From NCBI RefSeq assembly GCF_014645555.1, contig NZ_BMLY01000007.1:62001-126000 (forward strand): a stretch of DNA of 64,000 nucleotides, given 5' to 3'. This document shows, in pieces, positions 1-9,196 of this stretch (position 1 is its first letter; each line of letters begins with the position of its first letter). Origin of the DNA: Silvimonas amylolytica (GTDB taxonomy: Bacteria; Pseudomonadota; Gammaproteobacteria; Burkholderiales; Chitinibacteraceae). Position numbers and translations under genes: made by a program. Under the pieces are notes generated by a model that made no database searches, was not told the origin of the DNA, and worked only from the letters and a program-made list of their open reading frames with translations.

Positions 1-1016
1 CCGAAACCATATCCGGGGTTGGAGCCTGGCGGCTCAATAAACTGCATGCCCGCTTTCTGGCGGAAGAACTGGAAGCGATCTCCCGCCGCAATGCCACTCA
101 ACGCGCCGGCATCCACATATGCAATCCCGTTATCCACCCGGGTGACCCTGGCAGAGAACGGTACACATGCCGCATCCGCTTGCATGGCGGCGACCAGTTG
201 ATCCGCCACTTTGCCCAATGCTTTGCCGAAATCTGTCTTCATGAAACCCGCAGAGCCCACGGGTTGGCTGTCACGCGCCAGAATCTCACCCGAGACCTCG
301 GCTTGCACGCGCCGCTGCGTAATCAGCGAGCCTGAGATGGCATCAAACAAAAACACCTCAATATCGGCATGCCGCAATGAGGGTGTTGATTTCAGCCCGA
401 TACCAAAGAAATCAATGATTGGGCCATCTGCCTCCAGCTTGCGCTCACCCGGGCGCATATCCGTACCGTGGGTGAAGCGGTAGGTTTCGCCTTCGGTTGA
501 GACATCATGCACGATCCCGCCCAGCACCATTTGCGTACCGAACTGGCGACCTAACAAACGCACCTGATTGGGCAAGAAGACCGGGGCGTCGTAACGGGGC
601 AGCAAATCAAATGGCACTTCTTGTTTGCTGGCGCTGGTCAGCCACCCTCCAGCGCGGCTAAGCCGCTGCTGGAAAATATCCTGCATGCCGCCCTGCAACT
701 GGCGCAGATCAACCGCTTGGGATGGCTGACTTAGCCAGAATGGCGTCACCAGCACTTTGCGTTTGTACGGCATGGCGGCACAGCGCGGCGCCTCAACCTG
801 ATCTCCGACCAGCGCCATGGCGCCGTCTTGACCCGCACCCGCAGCGGTCGCGCCCGAGTTGCTTGCCGCACTGGTCATGCTGGCGGTGCGGCCCGGATAA
901 CCGGCATAACCCGGACCGGGCGATTGCGCATCAGCCAGACCAGTGGCTGGCAGTGCGCTCGCCAACGCGCCCAGGGCCAGCAGATAACGACAGATCGGAC
1001 GTAAATTCAAAGGCAT
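1..1016 (-). CDS. FlgT-like flagellar assembly protein (partial, C-terminus beyond window)
   Basis: This gene runs off the left edge and has no stop codon in the window; about 338 codons are visible. The N-terminus has a signal-peptide shape (CRYLLALGALASALPATGLA). A Gly/Ala/Ser-rich stretch follows, then a region beginning KVLVTPFWLSQPSQAVDLRQ that resembles the middle domain of FlgT, a periplasmic protein of the flagellar H/T ring. The visible end (VDAGALSGIAAGDRFQFFR) looks like the C-terminal FlgT barrel. The ATG at 1014-1016 was chosen because it gives the cleanest signal peptide; an in-frame ATG lies 9 bases upstream, and neither has a strong ribosome site. Assignment is from remembered family resemblance. 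Other flagellar genes may lie to the left. A CsgG-type lipoprotein is the main alternative, but no lipobox is present. Confidence 0.6.
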   Translation of the reverse strand, partial: MPLNLRPICRYLLALGALASALPATGLADAQSPGPGYAGYPGRTASMTSAASNSGATAAGAGQDGAMALVGDQVEAPRCAAMPYKRKVLVTPFWLSQPSQAVDLRQLQGGMQDIFQQRLSRAGGWLTSASKQEVPFDLLPRYDAPVFLPNQVRLLGRQFGTQMVLGGIVHDVSTEGETYRFTHGTDMRPGERKLEADGPIIDFFGIGLKSTPSLRHADIEVFLFDAISGSLITQRRVQAEVSGEILARDSQPVGSAGFMKTDFGKALGKVADQLVAAMQADAACVPFSARVTRVDNGIAYVDAGALSGIAAGDRFQFFRQKAGMQFIEPPGSNPGYGF

Positions 1017-1092
1017 GTGCAGCATCCGCAAGAGACGACATCGCCATGATATATAGATAAACGCAGCGCGACCGATCTGGCGCACAGTGTGA

Positions 1093-1773
1093 TTAACGAA
1101 CCTTGAACACCAGGTCCCACACGCCATGACCGAGATTGATACCACGCTGTTCAAACTTGGTCAGCGGGCGATACTCCGGGCGCGGCGCATAGGCTTCGGC
1201 AGTGTTCTGCAGCGCGGCCTCAGCGCTCAGCACTTCCAGCATCTGGATGGCATAGTCTTCCCAGTCCGTCGCCAGATGCACGTAGCCACCTTGTTTGATA
1301 CGGCTGACCAGCAGCTTCACAAAATCCGGCTGGATCAAGCGGCGTTTGTTGTGGCGTTTCTTGTGCCATGGGTCCGGAAAGAACACGTGCACACCGTCCA
1401 GCGCAGCCGGGGCGATCATGTGTTCCAGAACGTCCACCACATCGTGTTGCACAATGCGAATGTTGGTCAGGTTCTGTTCACCCACCAGTTTGAGCAAGCT
1501 GCCCACACCCGGGGTATGCACTTCACAGCCCAGAAAGTCTTTGTCTGGAGCGTGACCGGCGATCTGCGCGGTCGCCTGCCCCATCCCGAAGCCGATCTCC
1601 AGAATGCGCGGCGCATGACGGCCAAAGGCAGCATCCAGATCCAGCGGTTCAGGTTTGTATTCGACGATGTATTTGGGGCCGAACTCGGCAATGGCGCGTT
1701 CCTGGCCAGTCGACAAATGCCCCTGCCGCAGCACGAAACTGCGGATACGGCGCATGTAATGAGGGTTATCCAT
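1093..1773 (-). CDS. trmB: tRNA (guanine-N7-)-methyltransferase TrmB
   Basis: TrmB methylates N7 of guanosine 46 in the variable loop of tRNAs, using S-adenosylmethionine, in the cytoplasm. The 226-residue protein has the SAM-binding glycine loop [14 protein letters not shown] near residue 60 and the family signature [16 protein letters not shown] near residue 130. Length matches the bacterial single-chain enzyme. It is transcribed leftwards, separated from the thiS-thiG-GNAT group by a strong hairpin terminator at 1870-1898, so it probably has its own promoter in the short gap 1774-1869. Identification is secure. Confidence 0.97.
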   Translation of the reverse strand: MDNPHYMRRIRSFVLRQGHLSTGQERAIAEFGPKYIVEYKPEPLDLDAAFGRHAPRILEIGFGMGQATAQIAGHAPDKDFLGCEVHTPGVGSLLKLVGEQNLTNIRIVQHDVVDVLEHMIAPAALDGVHVFFPDPWHKKRHNKRRLIQPDFVKLLVSRIKQGGYVHLATDWEDYAIQMLEVLSAEAALQNTAEAYAPRPEYRPLTKFEQRGINLGHGVWDLVFKVR

Positions 1774-1869
1774 AAAAACTCGGTTTACTCAGCATCAATT
1801 TCAATCAGATATTCAAATATCGTAGCCCGTCTACCCGGCATCGGCACAGTAAGGCGGCACGGGGTAAAC

Positions 1870-1898
1870 AAAACGCCGCACAAACCGTGCGGCGTTTT
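1870..1898 (-). terminator. Rho-independent terminator downstream of the GNAT gene
   Basis: A perfect 12-bp stem (1870-1881 with 1887-1898) encloses a 5-base loop. Reading the minus strand, the stem is followed by a TTTTGTTT tract. It closes the leftward thiS-thiG-GNAT transcript before trmB. Confidence 0.85.
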
Positions 1899-1952
1899 GA
1901 ACAACTGGCGGGCATGTTAAAGCCTGGGCCCGCTTTACGCCACACTTGAGGA

Positions 1953-2405
1953 TCAGCGGGCCAGCGGCAGACTGTAATAACGGTAGGTCTGGTCTAACTG
2001 GTAGCCCAATGATTCATAGAGTGCCTGGGCGGTGGCGTTGGTGTGCGCGGTGGACAAATCCAGCCGGTCAGCACCGGTTGCCAGGGCATGCTGGCGTGCC
2101 TTTTCCATCAACGCGCGCGCAACGCCATGCCCCCGCGCCGCCGGGCTCACATACAAATCATTCAGCAACCAGAACGGCGCTGCGGCCAATGAACAAAACC
2201 CGGGGTATAGCTGAATGAAGCCCACGGCGACCCCCTCCAGTTCGGCCAGCAAGACGACACTTTGCAGCCTGGCGAGGCGCTCTCCCAGATACCTGCGCGC
2301 CAGGGCCGGATCAGAGGCCAACTGATAAAACACCCTGTAGTCGTTGAACAATGGCGCAACGACGTCCAGATCATCCAGCGACGCGTATCGGGTCACCAGT
2401 GCCAT
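1953..2405 (-). CDS. GNAT family N-acetyltransferase
   Basis: A 150-residue protein of the GCN5-related N-acetyltransferase fold. The acetyl-CoA pyrophosphate loop is seen as PAARGHGVARALM around residues 88-100, preceded by the beta-4 strand LNDLYVSP, and the C-terminal part has the usual N-x-x-A-x-x-x-Y-x-x-x-G-Y pattern (NATAQALYESLGYQ). The substrate cannot be told from sequence. Its ATG overlaps the stop codon of thiG (TAATG), so translation is probably coupled to the thiazole synthase, although no role for an acetyltransferase in thiamine synthesis is implied by that alone. Confidence 0.9.
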   Translation of the reverse strand: MALVTRYASLDDLDVVAPLFNDYRVFYQLASDPALARRYLGERLARLQSVVLLAELEGVAVGFIQLYPGFCSLAAAPFWLLNDLYVSPAARGHGVARALMEKARQHALATGADRLDLSTAHTNATAQALYESLGYQLDQTYRYYSLPLAR

Positions 2406-3193
2406 TACTTGGCACCAATCAGGCCGGAGATCGGGCTGGAGGGGTCCGCACTGTACAGCTTGCGCGGCATGCGGCCTGCCAGGAAGGATTCGCGACCCGC
2501 TTCCACGGCCAGCTTCATGGCACGCGCCATGCGCACCGGATCTTTCGCGCCGGCAATGGCGGTGTTCATCAGTACGCCATCGCAGCCCAACTCCATGGCA
2601 ATAGCGGCATCGCTCGCGGTACCCACGCCGGCATCGACCAGCACCGGCACCTTCGCGTTTTCAATAATCAAACGCAGGTTCCACGGGTTGAGAATACCCA
2701 TGCCAGAGCCAATCAACGACGCCAGCGGCATGACCGCTACGCAGCCAATCTGTTCCAGTTCCTTGGCAATGATCGGATCATCCGACGTGTAGACCATGAC
2801 ATCGAACCCATCTTTGACGAGTGTCTCAGCGGCACGAAGGGTTTCACGCACATTGGGGTAGAGCGTTGAGGAGTCACCCAGTACTTCCAGTTTGACCAGC
2901 TTGTGGCCATCCAGCAGTTCACGTGCCAGACGCAGCGTACGCACTGCGTCATCAGCTGTGTAACAACCGGCGGTGTTGGGCAGATAGGTGTATTTGCTGG
3001 GCGGTACGGCATCCAGCAAAGAGGGCTGACTGGGGTCCTGACCGATGTTTACGCGGCGGATCGCCACGGTGATGATCTCTGTACCGGAGGCTTCAATGGC
3101 GTGACGCGTCTCTTCAAAGTCCTTGTATTTACCTGTGCCCACCAGCAGACGCGATGAATAGGTTTTGCCGGCAATCTGGAACATATCGGACAT
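2405..3193 (-). CDS. thiG: Thiazole synthase ThiG
   Basis: ThiG condenses 1-deoxy-D-xylulose 5-phosphate, dehydroglycine or an equivalent imine, and the sulfur carried on ThiS thiocarboxylate to make the thiazole ring of thiamine. The 262-residue TIM-barrel protein starts [20 protein letters not shown] and contains the Schiff-base lysine context LVKLEVLGD. The phosphate-binding loop region [15 protein letters not shown] lies in the second half. It lies 63 bases downstream of thiS in the same direction, which fits a shared transcript. Length and motifs are typical. Confidence 0.97.
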   Translation of the reverse strand: MSDMFQIAGKTYSSRLLVGTGKYKDFEETRHAIEASGTEIITVAIRRVNIGQDPSQPSLLDAVPPSKYTYLPNTAGCYTADDAVRTLRLARELLDGHKLVKLEVLGDSSTLYPNVRETLRAAETLVKDGFDVMVYTSDDPIIAKELEQIGCVAVMPLASLIGSGMGILNPWNLRLIIENAKVPVLVDAGVGTASDAAIAMELGCDGVLMNTAIAGAKDPVRMARAMKLAVEAGRESFLAGRMPRKLYSADPSSPISGLIGAK

Positions 3194-3256
3194 GAGCGAC
3201 CTCGCAAAGAAGATGAAAACGGGTAAAGCAGGAAAGAAAACCAGGTAAAACGCAGG

Positions 3257-3460
3257 TCAACCGCCGCCAACAGCGACAACAATTTCAAGCGCGTCGCCAC
3301 TAGCCAGTGATGTATCGGCAAAGGTGCTGCGCGGCACGATCTCGCCATTGCGTTCAATGGCCACACGCTTGCCGGTCAGTGACAGTTCTTGCACCAGATC
3401 AGCCACGGTCAGTACGGCGGCAAACTCGCGCGGCTGGCCGTTAATGGAAAGCTTGAGCAT
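3257..3460 (-). CDS. thiS: Sulfur carrier protein ThiS
   Basis: A 67-residue ubiquitin-like protein ending in GGG (VAVGGG); the C-terminal diglycine is adenylated and converted to a thiocarboxylate that donates sulfur to the thiazole ring. It starts MLKLSINGQPREF and has the beta-grasp pattern typical of ThiS. It is the first gene of the leftward thiS-thiG-GNAT group. No thiO, thiE or ThiF-type adenylyltransferase is in the window, so these would be elsewhere. No TPP riboswitch was recognised in the gap 3461-3570. Confidence 0.93.
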   Translation of the reverse strand: MLKLSINGQPREFAAVLTVADLVQELSLTGKRVAIERNGEIVPRSTFADTSLASGDALEIVVAVGGG

Positions 3461-3570
3461 GAAGAATATCCGTGGCCGAACAGAAAGATGCGCAGTTTAA
3501 CATGGCAAATCCCGTGCGCTGAGGCATGCACTTTGCATTGTTTGCCAGAAACAAGGATGAGCCAGCCAGA

Positions 3571-4296
3571 TCAATCCGTGAGCCGGAACTCGACCGGCTG
3601 AATGATCTCAGCTGCGGCCCTGCGGCCATCATGCACCGCCGGGGAGAAGCGCCAGCTTTGTTGCACCGTGTTGCGGGCAGAAGCATCCAGCCGGGGCGAG
3701 CCACTGGATTGCTCGATCGTCACATCCGCCGCGCCCAGTTCATTGACACGGATGCGTAACACCACCGTACCCGCTTCACCGCGGCGCCTCGCGGCATCAG
3801 GAAGCGGTGGCTTGGGAGCGCTGATGATACGAATGGGCTCGTTGGTGTCGCTGGCCCTCGTTTGTGTCGTCCCCACGGCCAGGGGCGGTATATCGCTCTG
3901 ACTGACACCGGTACTGCCAGCCCGCTCTACATCTACATACTTATCGGTCTGCGGAGTTGTGGTCGGGCCACTGGCTTTTACAGATGCGGCCACTGACGAA
4001 TGAACCGGGGCGGTTTTGCGGTCTGGCGTCACCAACGAGCGAGTACTGATCACGGCAGGCTTGTCGGCGAGCTGCCGGTTTTTTACCGGGGACTCCGACA
4101 TAGACTCACGGGGTTGCGCGGCGGCAACCGGTTGTGGCATTGCTGGCTTTCCAGTATCCACAAGTTGCACGGACACCCTGTGTGCGGGCTGCACGCCACG
4201 TGCCTGCCAACCGCGCCAAAGCAGCAGACAGCCGTGGGCAATCAGCGCACAGAGCAGCGCCAGCAACAGGGTTCGGGACGGTCGAGGTGTTTTCAC
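3571..4296 (-). CDS. TonB-family energy-transducer-like protein
   Basis: A 241-residue protein with one N-terminal transmembrane segment (TLLLALLCALIAHGCLLL, about residues 9-26), a Pro/Ala/Ser/Thr-rich periplasmic spacer, and a C-terminal TonB-like domain (AARRRGEAGTVVLRIRVN at about 170-190). The last 60 residues match the TonB_C beta-strand pattern. Such proteins couple the inner-membrane proton gradient to outer-membrane transporters, usually with ExbB/ExbD, which are not nearby. The start is a GTG at 4294-4296; there is no internal ATG before residue 50. An upstream in-frame ATG at 4359 would force translation through the tkt terminator and is rejected. A TATAAT sequence lies only a few bases before the GTG, so the mRNA may be almost leaderless. 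Confidence 0.8.
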   Translation of the reverse strand: MKTPRPSRTLLLALLCALIAHGCLLLWRGWQARGVQPAHRVSVQLVDTGKPAMPQPVAAAQPRESMSESPVKNRQLADKPAVISTRSLVTPDRKTAPVHSSVAASVKASGPTTTPQTDKYVDVERAGSTGVSQSDIPPLAVGTTQTRASDTNEPIRIISAPKPPLPDAARRRGEAGTVVLRIRVNELGAADVTIEQSSGSPRLDASARNTVQQSWRFSPAVHDGRRAAAEIIQPVEFRLTD

Positions 4297-4324
4297 ATCC
4301 GGGATTATAAGAGCGCCGAGCAAG

Positions 4325-4356
4325 AAAAACGGGCACCCGCAGGTGCCCGTTTTTTT
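4325..4356 (-). terminator. Rho-independent terminator downstream of tkt
   Basis: A 9-bp G+C-rich stem (4329-4337 with 4342-4350) and 4-base loop is flanked by A and T runs on both sides, so it can work in both directions. It lies 35 bases after the tkt stop and separates tkt from the TonB-like gene. Confidence 0.9.
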
Positions 4357-4390
4357 CATGGCCACATGAATGCGGCAACGAGGGAACGAC

Positions 4391-6394
4391 TTACTTGATG
4401 ATCGCCTTGGCCTTGGCCACTGCGTTTTCAACGGTAAAGCCGAATTCCTTGAACAGCAACGGAGCCGGTGCGGATTCACCGAAGCGATCCATACCCAGTA
4501 CGTCGCCTTCCAGACCCACATATTTGCGCCAGAAGTCGGACACGCCCACTTCGATCGCCAGACGCGGTACACCAGCCGGCAGAACGCTGGCTTGATAAGC
4601 CTTGTCTTGCTTGTCGAACACGTTGGTCGACGGCATGGAAACCACGCGCGATGCAACGCCTTCTGCGGCCAGGGCTTCGTGTGCCTTCACAGCCAGATCC
4701 AGTTCGGAACCGGTAGCGATCAGCACAACCTTCGGGTTAGCCGCGTCACGCAGAACGTAACCGCCCTTGGAGATGTTGGCGATCTGTTCTTCCGAGCGAG
4801 CCTGGAATTGCAGGTTCTGACGGGTGAAGATCAGGGTCGACGGTGTCTTGGTCTCTTCAATCGAATGAGCCCACGCCACCATGCTTTCCACGGTGTCGGC
4901 CGGACGCCATACGTTCATGTTCGGGATGTAACGCAGGGTCGCGGTTTGCTCCACCGGCTGGTGGGTCGGGCCGTCTTCGCCTACGCCGATCGAGTCATGC
5001 GTGAACACGAACAGTTGCGGGATCTTCATCAGGGCAGCCATACGCAGGGCGTTACGTGCGTATTCGCTGAACATCAGGAAGGTCGCGCCGTACGGACGCA
5101 GACCGCCGTGCAGCAAGATACCGTTCATGATGGCGCTCATACCAAACTCGCGCACACCGTAGCTGATGTAGTTACCGGAGAGGCTGTTATCTGCTTCGCG
5201 GGTCAGTTGCACGCTGGCCTTGACGTTGGTCAGGTTGGAACCGGTCAAGTCAGCGGAACCACCCAGCATTTCCGGCAGGTTCGGCACGAAGGCGTTCAGG
5301 GCGTTTTGCGAAGCCTTGCGAGTCGCAATGGTTTCAGCCTTGGCGTTGGCATCGGCCACAGCGGTTTTCACCACTTGCGCCCAGTCTGCAGTCAGACGGC
5401 CAGCGTTACGACGCTCGAATTCGGCCGCCAGTTCCGGATGGGTCTTGGCGTATTCGCGGTACAGGGTGTTCCAGGAGGATTCCCACTTTTCACCGGCTTC
5501 TTTCTTGTCCCAGCCAGCGTACACATCGGCCGGGATTTCGAACGGGCCGTGGTTCCAGCCGATGGCAGCGCGCGTTGCGGCGATTTCAGCATCACCCAGC
5601 GGCGAGCCGTGGCTGTCGTGGCTGTCGGCCTTGTTCGGCGAACCCTTGCCGATGATGGTCTTGCAGCAGATCAGCGTCGGACGGTCGGTGATGGTCTTGG
5701 CTTCTTCAATGGCCTTCAGGACAGCTTCAACGCTGTGGCCGTCGATCGGACGAATCACGTGCCAGCCGTAGGCTTCGAAACGACCCGGGATGTCTTCGGT
5801 AAACCACTTGTCGGTGTGGCCGTCGATGGAGATGTTGTTGTCATCCCAGAAGGCAACCAGCTTGTTCAGGCCCCAGGTGGCGGCCAGTGCGCAGGCTTCG
5901 TGGCTCACGCCTTCCATCATGCAACCATCGCCCAGGAAAACCCAGGTGCGGTGGTCAACGACGTTGAAACCAGGACGGTTGAATTCTTGACCCAGCAGTT
6001 TTTCAGCCAGCGCAAAACCGACAGCGTTGGCAATACCCTGACCCAGCGGGCCAGTGGTGGTTTCAATGCCTTCGGTGTAGCCGTATTCCGGGTGGCCCGG
6101 AGTCTGGCTGTGCAGTTGGCGGAATTGCTTGAGCTGGTCGATCGGCAGGTTGTAGCCGGTCAGGTGCAGCAGCGCGTACTGCAGCATGGAGCCGTGACCA
6201 TTGGAGAGGATAAAGCGATCGCGGTTAGCCCAGTGCGGGTTCTGCGGGTTGTGGCGATAGTTGCCTTCACCCCACAAGGCCACGGCGATTTCCGCCATGC
6301 CCATCGGCATGCCCGGGTGACCGGAGTTGGCTTTTTGAACTGCATCCATCGCCAGGGCGCGGATGGCATTAGCGAGATCGGCACGCGTTGCCAT
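4391..6394 (-). CDS. tkt: Transketolase
   Basis: Transketolase transfers two-carbon ketol units between sugar phosphates in the non-oxidative pentose phosphate pathway and, in autotrophs, the Calvin cycle. The 667-residue protein carries the thiamine-diphosphate motif [20 protein letters not shown] near residue 155, the substrate loop [18 protein letters not shown] near residue 24, and the pyrimidine-binding region with the catalytic glutamate ([12 protein letters not shown] near 410). The ATG is preceded by AGAGGA at a good distance. It is monocistronic by its own terminator at 4325-4356. Transaldolase is also in this window, at 38.5 kb. Confidence 0.98.
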   Translation of the reverse strand: MATRADLANAIRALAMDAVQKANSGHPGMPMGMAEIAVALWGEGNYRHNPQNPHWANRDRFILSNGHGSMLQYALLHLTGYNLPIDQLKQFRQLHSQTPGHPEYGYTEGIETTTGPLGQGIANAVGFALAEKLLGQEFNRPGFNVVDHRTWVFLGDGCMMEGVSHEACALAATWGLNKLVAFWDDNNISIDGHTDKWFTEDIPGRFEAYGWHVIRPIDGHSVEAVLKAIEEAKTITDRPTLICCKTIIGKGSPNKADSHDSHGSPLGDAEIAATRAAIGWNHGPFEIPADVYAGWDKKEAGEKWESSWNTLYREYAKTHPELAAEFERRNAGRLTADWAQVVKTAVADANAKAETIATRKASQNALNAFVPNLPEMLGGSADLTGSNLTNVKASVQLTREADNSLSGNYISYGVREFGMSAIMNGILLHGGLRPYGATFLMFSEYARNALRMAALMKIPQLFVFTHDSIGVGEDGPTHQPVEQTATLRYIPNMNVWRPADTVESMVAWAHSIEETKTPSTLIFTRQNLQFQARSEEQIANISKGGYVLRDAANPKVVLIATGSELDLAVKAHEALAAEGVASRVVSMPSTNVFDKQDKAYQASVLPAGVPRLAIEVGVSDFWRKYVGLEGDVLGMDRFGESAPAPLLFKEFGFTVENAVAKAKAIIK

Positions 6395-6451
6395 ATGAGA
6401 ATTCCTCTCGTGAATGATTCGAAACAGCTTCGAGTTGTGGAAAATAAAATT

Positions 6452-6633
6452 GGCGCGAAGGAACCCCTGATCAAGCCTTTCCGGGACTCGAGCGGGCTTG
6501 ATTCAGGCAGAGCTGCAAGGCGTAAACCACAGCCGTAGCAAGACTACGGCGAGGATTTACAACGCGGCAGATCAACTGAAGCGGGCTCGCACGACCCGGA
6601 GGTGGCTTGATCAGGGGTTCCCTTGGTCGCGCC
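6452..6633. repeat. 182-bp imperfect palindromic element upstream of tkt
   Basis: The ends are inverted copies: the 18 bases 6460-6477 are the exact reverse complement of 6604-6621, and the flanking GGCGCG/CGCGCC also pair. The pairing continues imperfectly inward to a 7-bp central hairpin (6532-6538 with 6544-6550, loop CAAGA). The whole unit would fold into one long hairpin as RNA or as a DNA cruciform. It has no credible coding content. It looks like a dispersed palindromic or MITE-type repeat, but no second copy is in the window. The rest of the 6395-6827 gap holds the tkt leader and no recognised gene. Confidence 0.7.
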
Positions 6634-6827
6634 TTCGCACTGGCCGACATTATCCCCGAGTCATGCCCTTGGGGACAACCCGTAGCCAAAGCAATTCTCG
6701 TTACGTTTTAAACGCAGCGGGCAAAACCGGCAAATCAGGCGGCCAGACGCACCAGAACAGGTCGTTTCACAGCGTTTTAACGGCCGATTGAACGGTGTTT
6801 CCAGGCGCTAGCCACCTGAGCATAAGG

Positions 6828-8540
6828 TCATTCCATTACATATTGACCTGGCGCGGCCATGATCCGCGGGTATTGCCGGTTGGAAAGCTTGGGTTTGACC
6901 TTGCTACCGCTCAGTGGTTGCAGCCACTGCGACCACGATGGCCACCAGGAGCCTGCCACTTTCTGCAGATGCTCAACCCACTCCTCCGGGGCTTGCCCCC
7001 GTTTGACGCCAGCCTGGCGGTAGTTCCGCTTGGAGGTGGGTGCAGGTGGGTTGACGATCCCCAGAATATGCCCTGAACTGGACAACGTGAACGTCACCGG
7101 TCCTTTGGCCAGCCTGGTCAATGCCCAGGTTTGCTGCCATGGCGCAATGTGGTCTTCCTCTGTCGACACCATGAAAAGCGGTGTTTCAATGCGGGAAAGG
7201 TCAATCGATTCACCCGCAATGGTCAGCACGTCAGATTTGATCAGCCGGTTATGGAAGTAGAACTCGCGCAGGTAATAGCAGTGCATTTTCTGCGGCATGC
7301 GCGTGGTGTCCATGTTCCAGTACAACACGTCGAACGCCATGGGTGTCTCACCCAGCAAATAATTGCTGACCCAGTAGTTCCACACGAGACTGTTGGGCCG
7401 GAGCATGCGGAAACTGGCGGCCATTTCACGGCCATCCAGATAGCCTTTCTGCGCGATGGTGCGCTCCACAAACGCCAGTCCCTCTTCATCCAGAAAGATG
7501 TCGATGTCACCGGGTTTGGAAAAATCCGTCAGCGACGTCAGCAGCGTGGCACTGTTGATCTTTTGGGCATCGCCGCGTTTGGCCAGCCAGGCCAGATAGG
7601 TGGCAACCAGCGTGCCGCCAATGCAGTAACCGGTCAGGTTCACGGTGTCACTGCCGGAAATGGACTGTGCCACTTCCACGATCTTGTCGATGCCGTTCGT
7701 GATGTAGTCATCAAAGCTGACATCTGCGGCGGATGGGCCAGGGTTGACCCAACTGGCAATGAACACCGAAAAACCCTGTTCCGTCAGGTATTTGACCATG
7801 CTCTTTTTGGCATCCAGATCAAGCACATAGTACTTGTTGATCCACGGCGGCACGATGACCAGCGGAATCTTGTACACGTCCGGTGTGACGGCGTCGTAAT
7901 GAATGACTTCCAGCAGCGGCCCGCGGTAGACCACCGAACCGGGCGTCAATGCCAGGTTTTCCCCGACCCTGAACGCATCAGGGTCAGTCATGGCAATTTC
8001 ACCGCGCTGAGCATCCCTGGCCAGGTTTTGCAGCCCTTTGGCCAACGAGTCGCCGCGGGTTTCCAGCGCTTTGGCCATGGCGACCGGGTTCAGGAAGAAA
8101 TAATTGTTGGGCGCCACGGCATTAAGCCATTGCCGCAACCAGAAGGCGGAGCGATTGCGCTCGCTTTGCGTCAGTGCCGGCGTGGCAAACAGCGAATCCT
8201 GTAACCAGCGGGTATTAAAGAGGTACCACTCTTTCAGACTGTCCCAGGCGGGGTGTTCAGTCCAGTCGGCATCAGCAAAGCGGGCATCTTCCGGGTGCAC
8301 CCGGAATACATCGTCGACTGACTGACCCAGCCAGCGCCGCCAGGTGTAATCGCCCCACTGTTTGAAATCGTCGTACCAGAAGGCCAGCGCGCCAGCCAGT
8401 TCGGTAGGGTGCGTCAGCCAGGCGTGTTGGGCCTTCAGGGTGGTCGCGACAAGACCGAACGGGTCAAATGCGTGCCGCAGATCGCTTTGCAGAGTCTTCA
8501 GACGGGCCGTCTGATCCTGCAACAATGCACGTGTGGCCAT
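6828..8540 (-). CDS. phaC: Class I poly(3-hydroxyalkanoate) synthase
   Basis: PhaC polymerises (R)-3-hydroxyacyl-CoA into polyhydroxyalkanoate storage granules. The 570-residue form has the N-terminal PhaC domain, then an alpha/beta-hydrolase fold. The lipase-like box GYCIGG carries the catalytic cysteine (about residue 306); the aspartate (STEEDHIAPW) and histidine (SSGHILGIVNPP) complete the triad. Length fits class I enzymes, with no PhaE or PhaR partner alongside. The start MATRALLQ was chosen because GGAG sits 6-7 bases upstream; an in-frame start 57 bases earlier lacks a ribosome site. phaA, phaB and phasin genes are not nearby. Confidence 0.95.
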   Translation of the reverse strand: MATRALLQDQTARLKTLQSDLRHAFDPFGLVATTLKAQHAWLTHPTELAGALAFWYDDFKQWGDYTWRRWLGQSVDDVFRVHPEDARFADADWTEHPAWDSLKEWYLFNTRWLQDSLFATPALTQSERNRSAFWLRQWLNAVAPNNYFFLNPVAMAKALETRGDSLAKGLQNLARDAQRGEIAMTDPDAFRVGENLALTPGSVVYRGPLLEVIHYDAVTPDVYKIPLVIVPPWINKYYVLDLDAKKSMVKYLTEQGFSVFIASWVNPGPSAADVSFDDYITNGIDKIVEVAQSISGSDTVNLTGYCIGGTLVATYLAWLAKRGDAQKINSATLLTSLTDFSKPGDIDIFLDEEGLAFVERTIAQKGYLDGREMAASFRMLRPNSLVWNYWVSNYLLGETPMAFDVLYWNMDTTRMPQKMHCYYLREFYFHNRLIKSDVLTIAGESIDLSRIETPLFMVSTEEDHIAPWQQTWALTRLAKGPVTFTLSSSGHILGIVNPPAPTSKRNYRQAGVKRGQAPEEWVEHLQKVAGSWWPSWSQWLQPLSGSKVKPKLSNRQYPRIMAAPGQYVME

Positions 8541-8646
8541 GATAACTCCGTGATCTGACAGGTCTTTCAGATTACGGTGCGATGCAGCAAAAAACAATGC
8601 AGGATTTGGCGGGGAACTGATGAAGCGTGATCAGACCGGCACAAAC

Positions 8647-8683
8647 AATCACAGCGCGGGCAAAGGCCAACGCGCTGTTGATT
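8647..8683 (-). terminator. Hairpin, possible weak terminator of the 125-residue gene
   Basis: CAGCGCG at 8652-8658 pairs with CGCGCTG at 8671-8677, extended by AATCA and TGATT on the outer sides with one bulged base. On the minus strand a modest T-rich stretch follows. It lies just after the stop at 8700 and upstream of phaC. Confidence 0.45.
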
Positions 8684-8699
8684 GAGTCACACACGCGGG

Positions 8700-9077
8700 T
8701 CAGGCACTGGTATTGAGTACGCTACCCGGTGCATACGGTAGCGTTTCCGACTGGCCATTCGAACCTGGAATGATGATGTTGAGGTTGTTGCTGCTGCCTG
8801 GCTGGATGGTCCAGGTGGTACTACCCGTGGTTTGCGCCGATTGATCTGCGGCCACCGCCATATAAATCTTCATGCTGGTTTCCGCCGTTTTACCCAGATA
8901 CAGCGTGCTGGCAATGTCTTTTTGCGTATCGGTGAGTTGATTGCGCGTTTGACTGGTACTGTTGGCGTCCGCAGGCAGTTGCGTCGGGCTGTTGGTGTCC
9001 GCCGGTAATTGCGTCGCGCTGCGGGACTGTTGCAATGACTGCAGGCTACTCGCCTGGGTTACTGAGCCGACTTGCAT
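8700..9077 (-). CDS. Hypothetical protein, Ser/Thr/Gln-rich
   Basis: A 125-residue protein that I do not recognise. The start MQVGSVTQASS was chosen because GGAGG lies 7 bases upstream; an earlier in-frame ATG at 9110 has none. It contains no cysteine and no signal peptide or membrane segment. Residues 20-45 hold a short internal repeat (TQLPAD twice, ten residues apart). A middle part (TDTQKDIASTLYLGKTAETSMK) could form a helix, and the last 40 residues are Ser/Gly/Asn/Pro-rich. The Shine-Dalgarno sequence and terminator-like hairpin support a real gene. Confidence 0.6.
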   Translation of the reverse strand: MQVGSVTQASSLQSLQQSRSATQLPADTNSPTQLPADANSTSQTRNQLTDTQKDIASTLYLGKTAETSMKIYMAVAADQSAQTTGSTTWTIQPGSSNNLNIIIPGSNGQSETLPYAPGSVLNTSA

Positions 9078-9196
9078 GACACACCTCCACCTGAAGCATT
9101 TGATAGCCATCAGAATACCAATGGCATTTAAGCATGCTAAGTGAATAATGCTGAGGAAAATCAGGCAGTTTTACCGACGGCCTGTCAATTTCGCAC

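Noticed and set aside
3461-3570. TPP riboswitch before thiS
   Set aside because: The 110-base gap shows neither the conserved CUGAGA nor the ACCUGA-type core needed for the element on the minus strand.
4370-6538. A 722-codon open frame on the plus strand opposite tkt
   Set aside because: It mirrors the highly biased codon use of transketolase on the minus strand, has no ribosome site and encodes no recognisable domain, only His/Gln/Arg-rich sequence typical of antisense frames.
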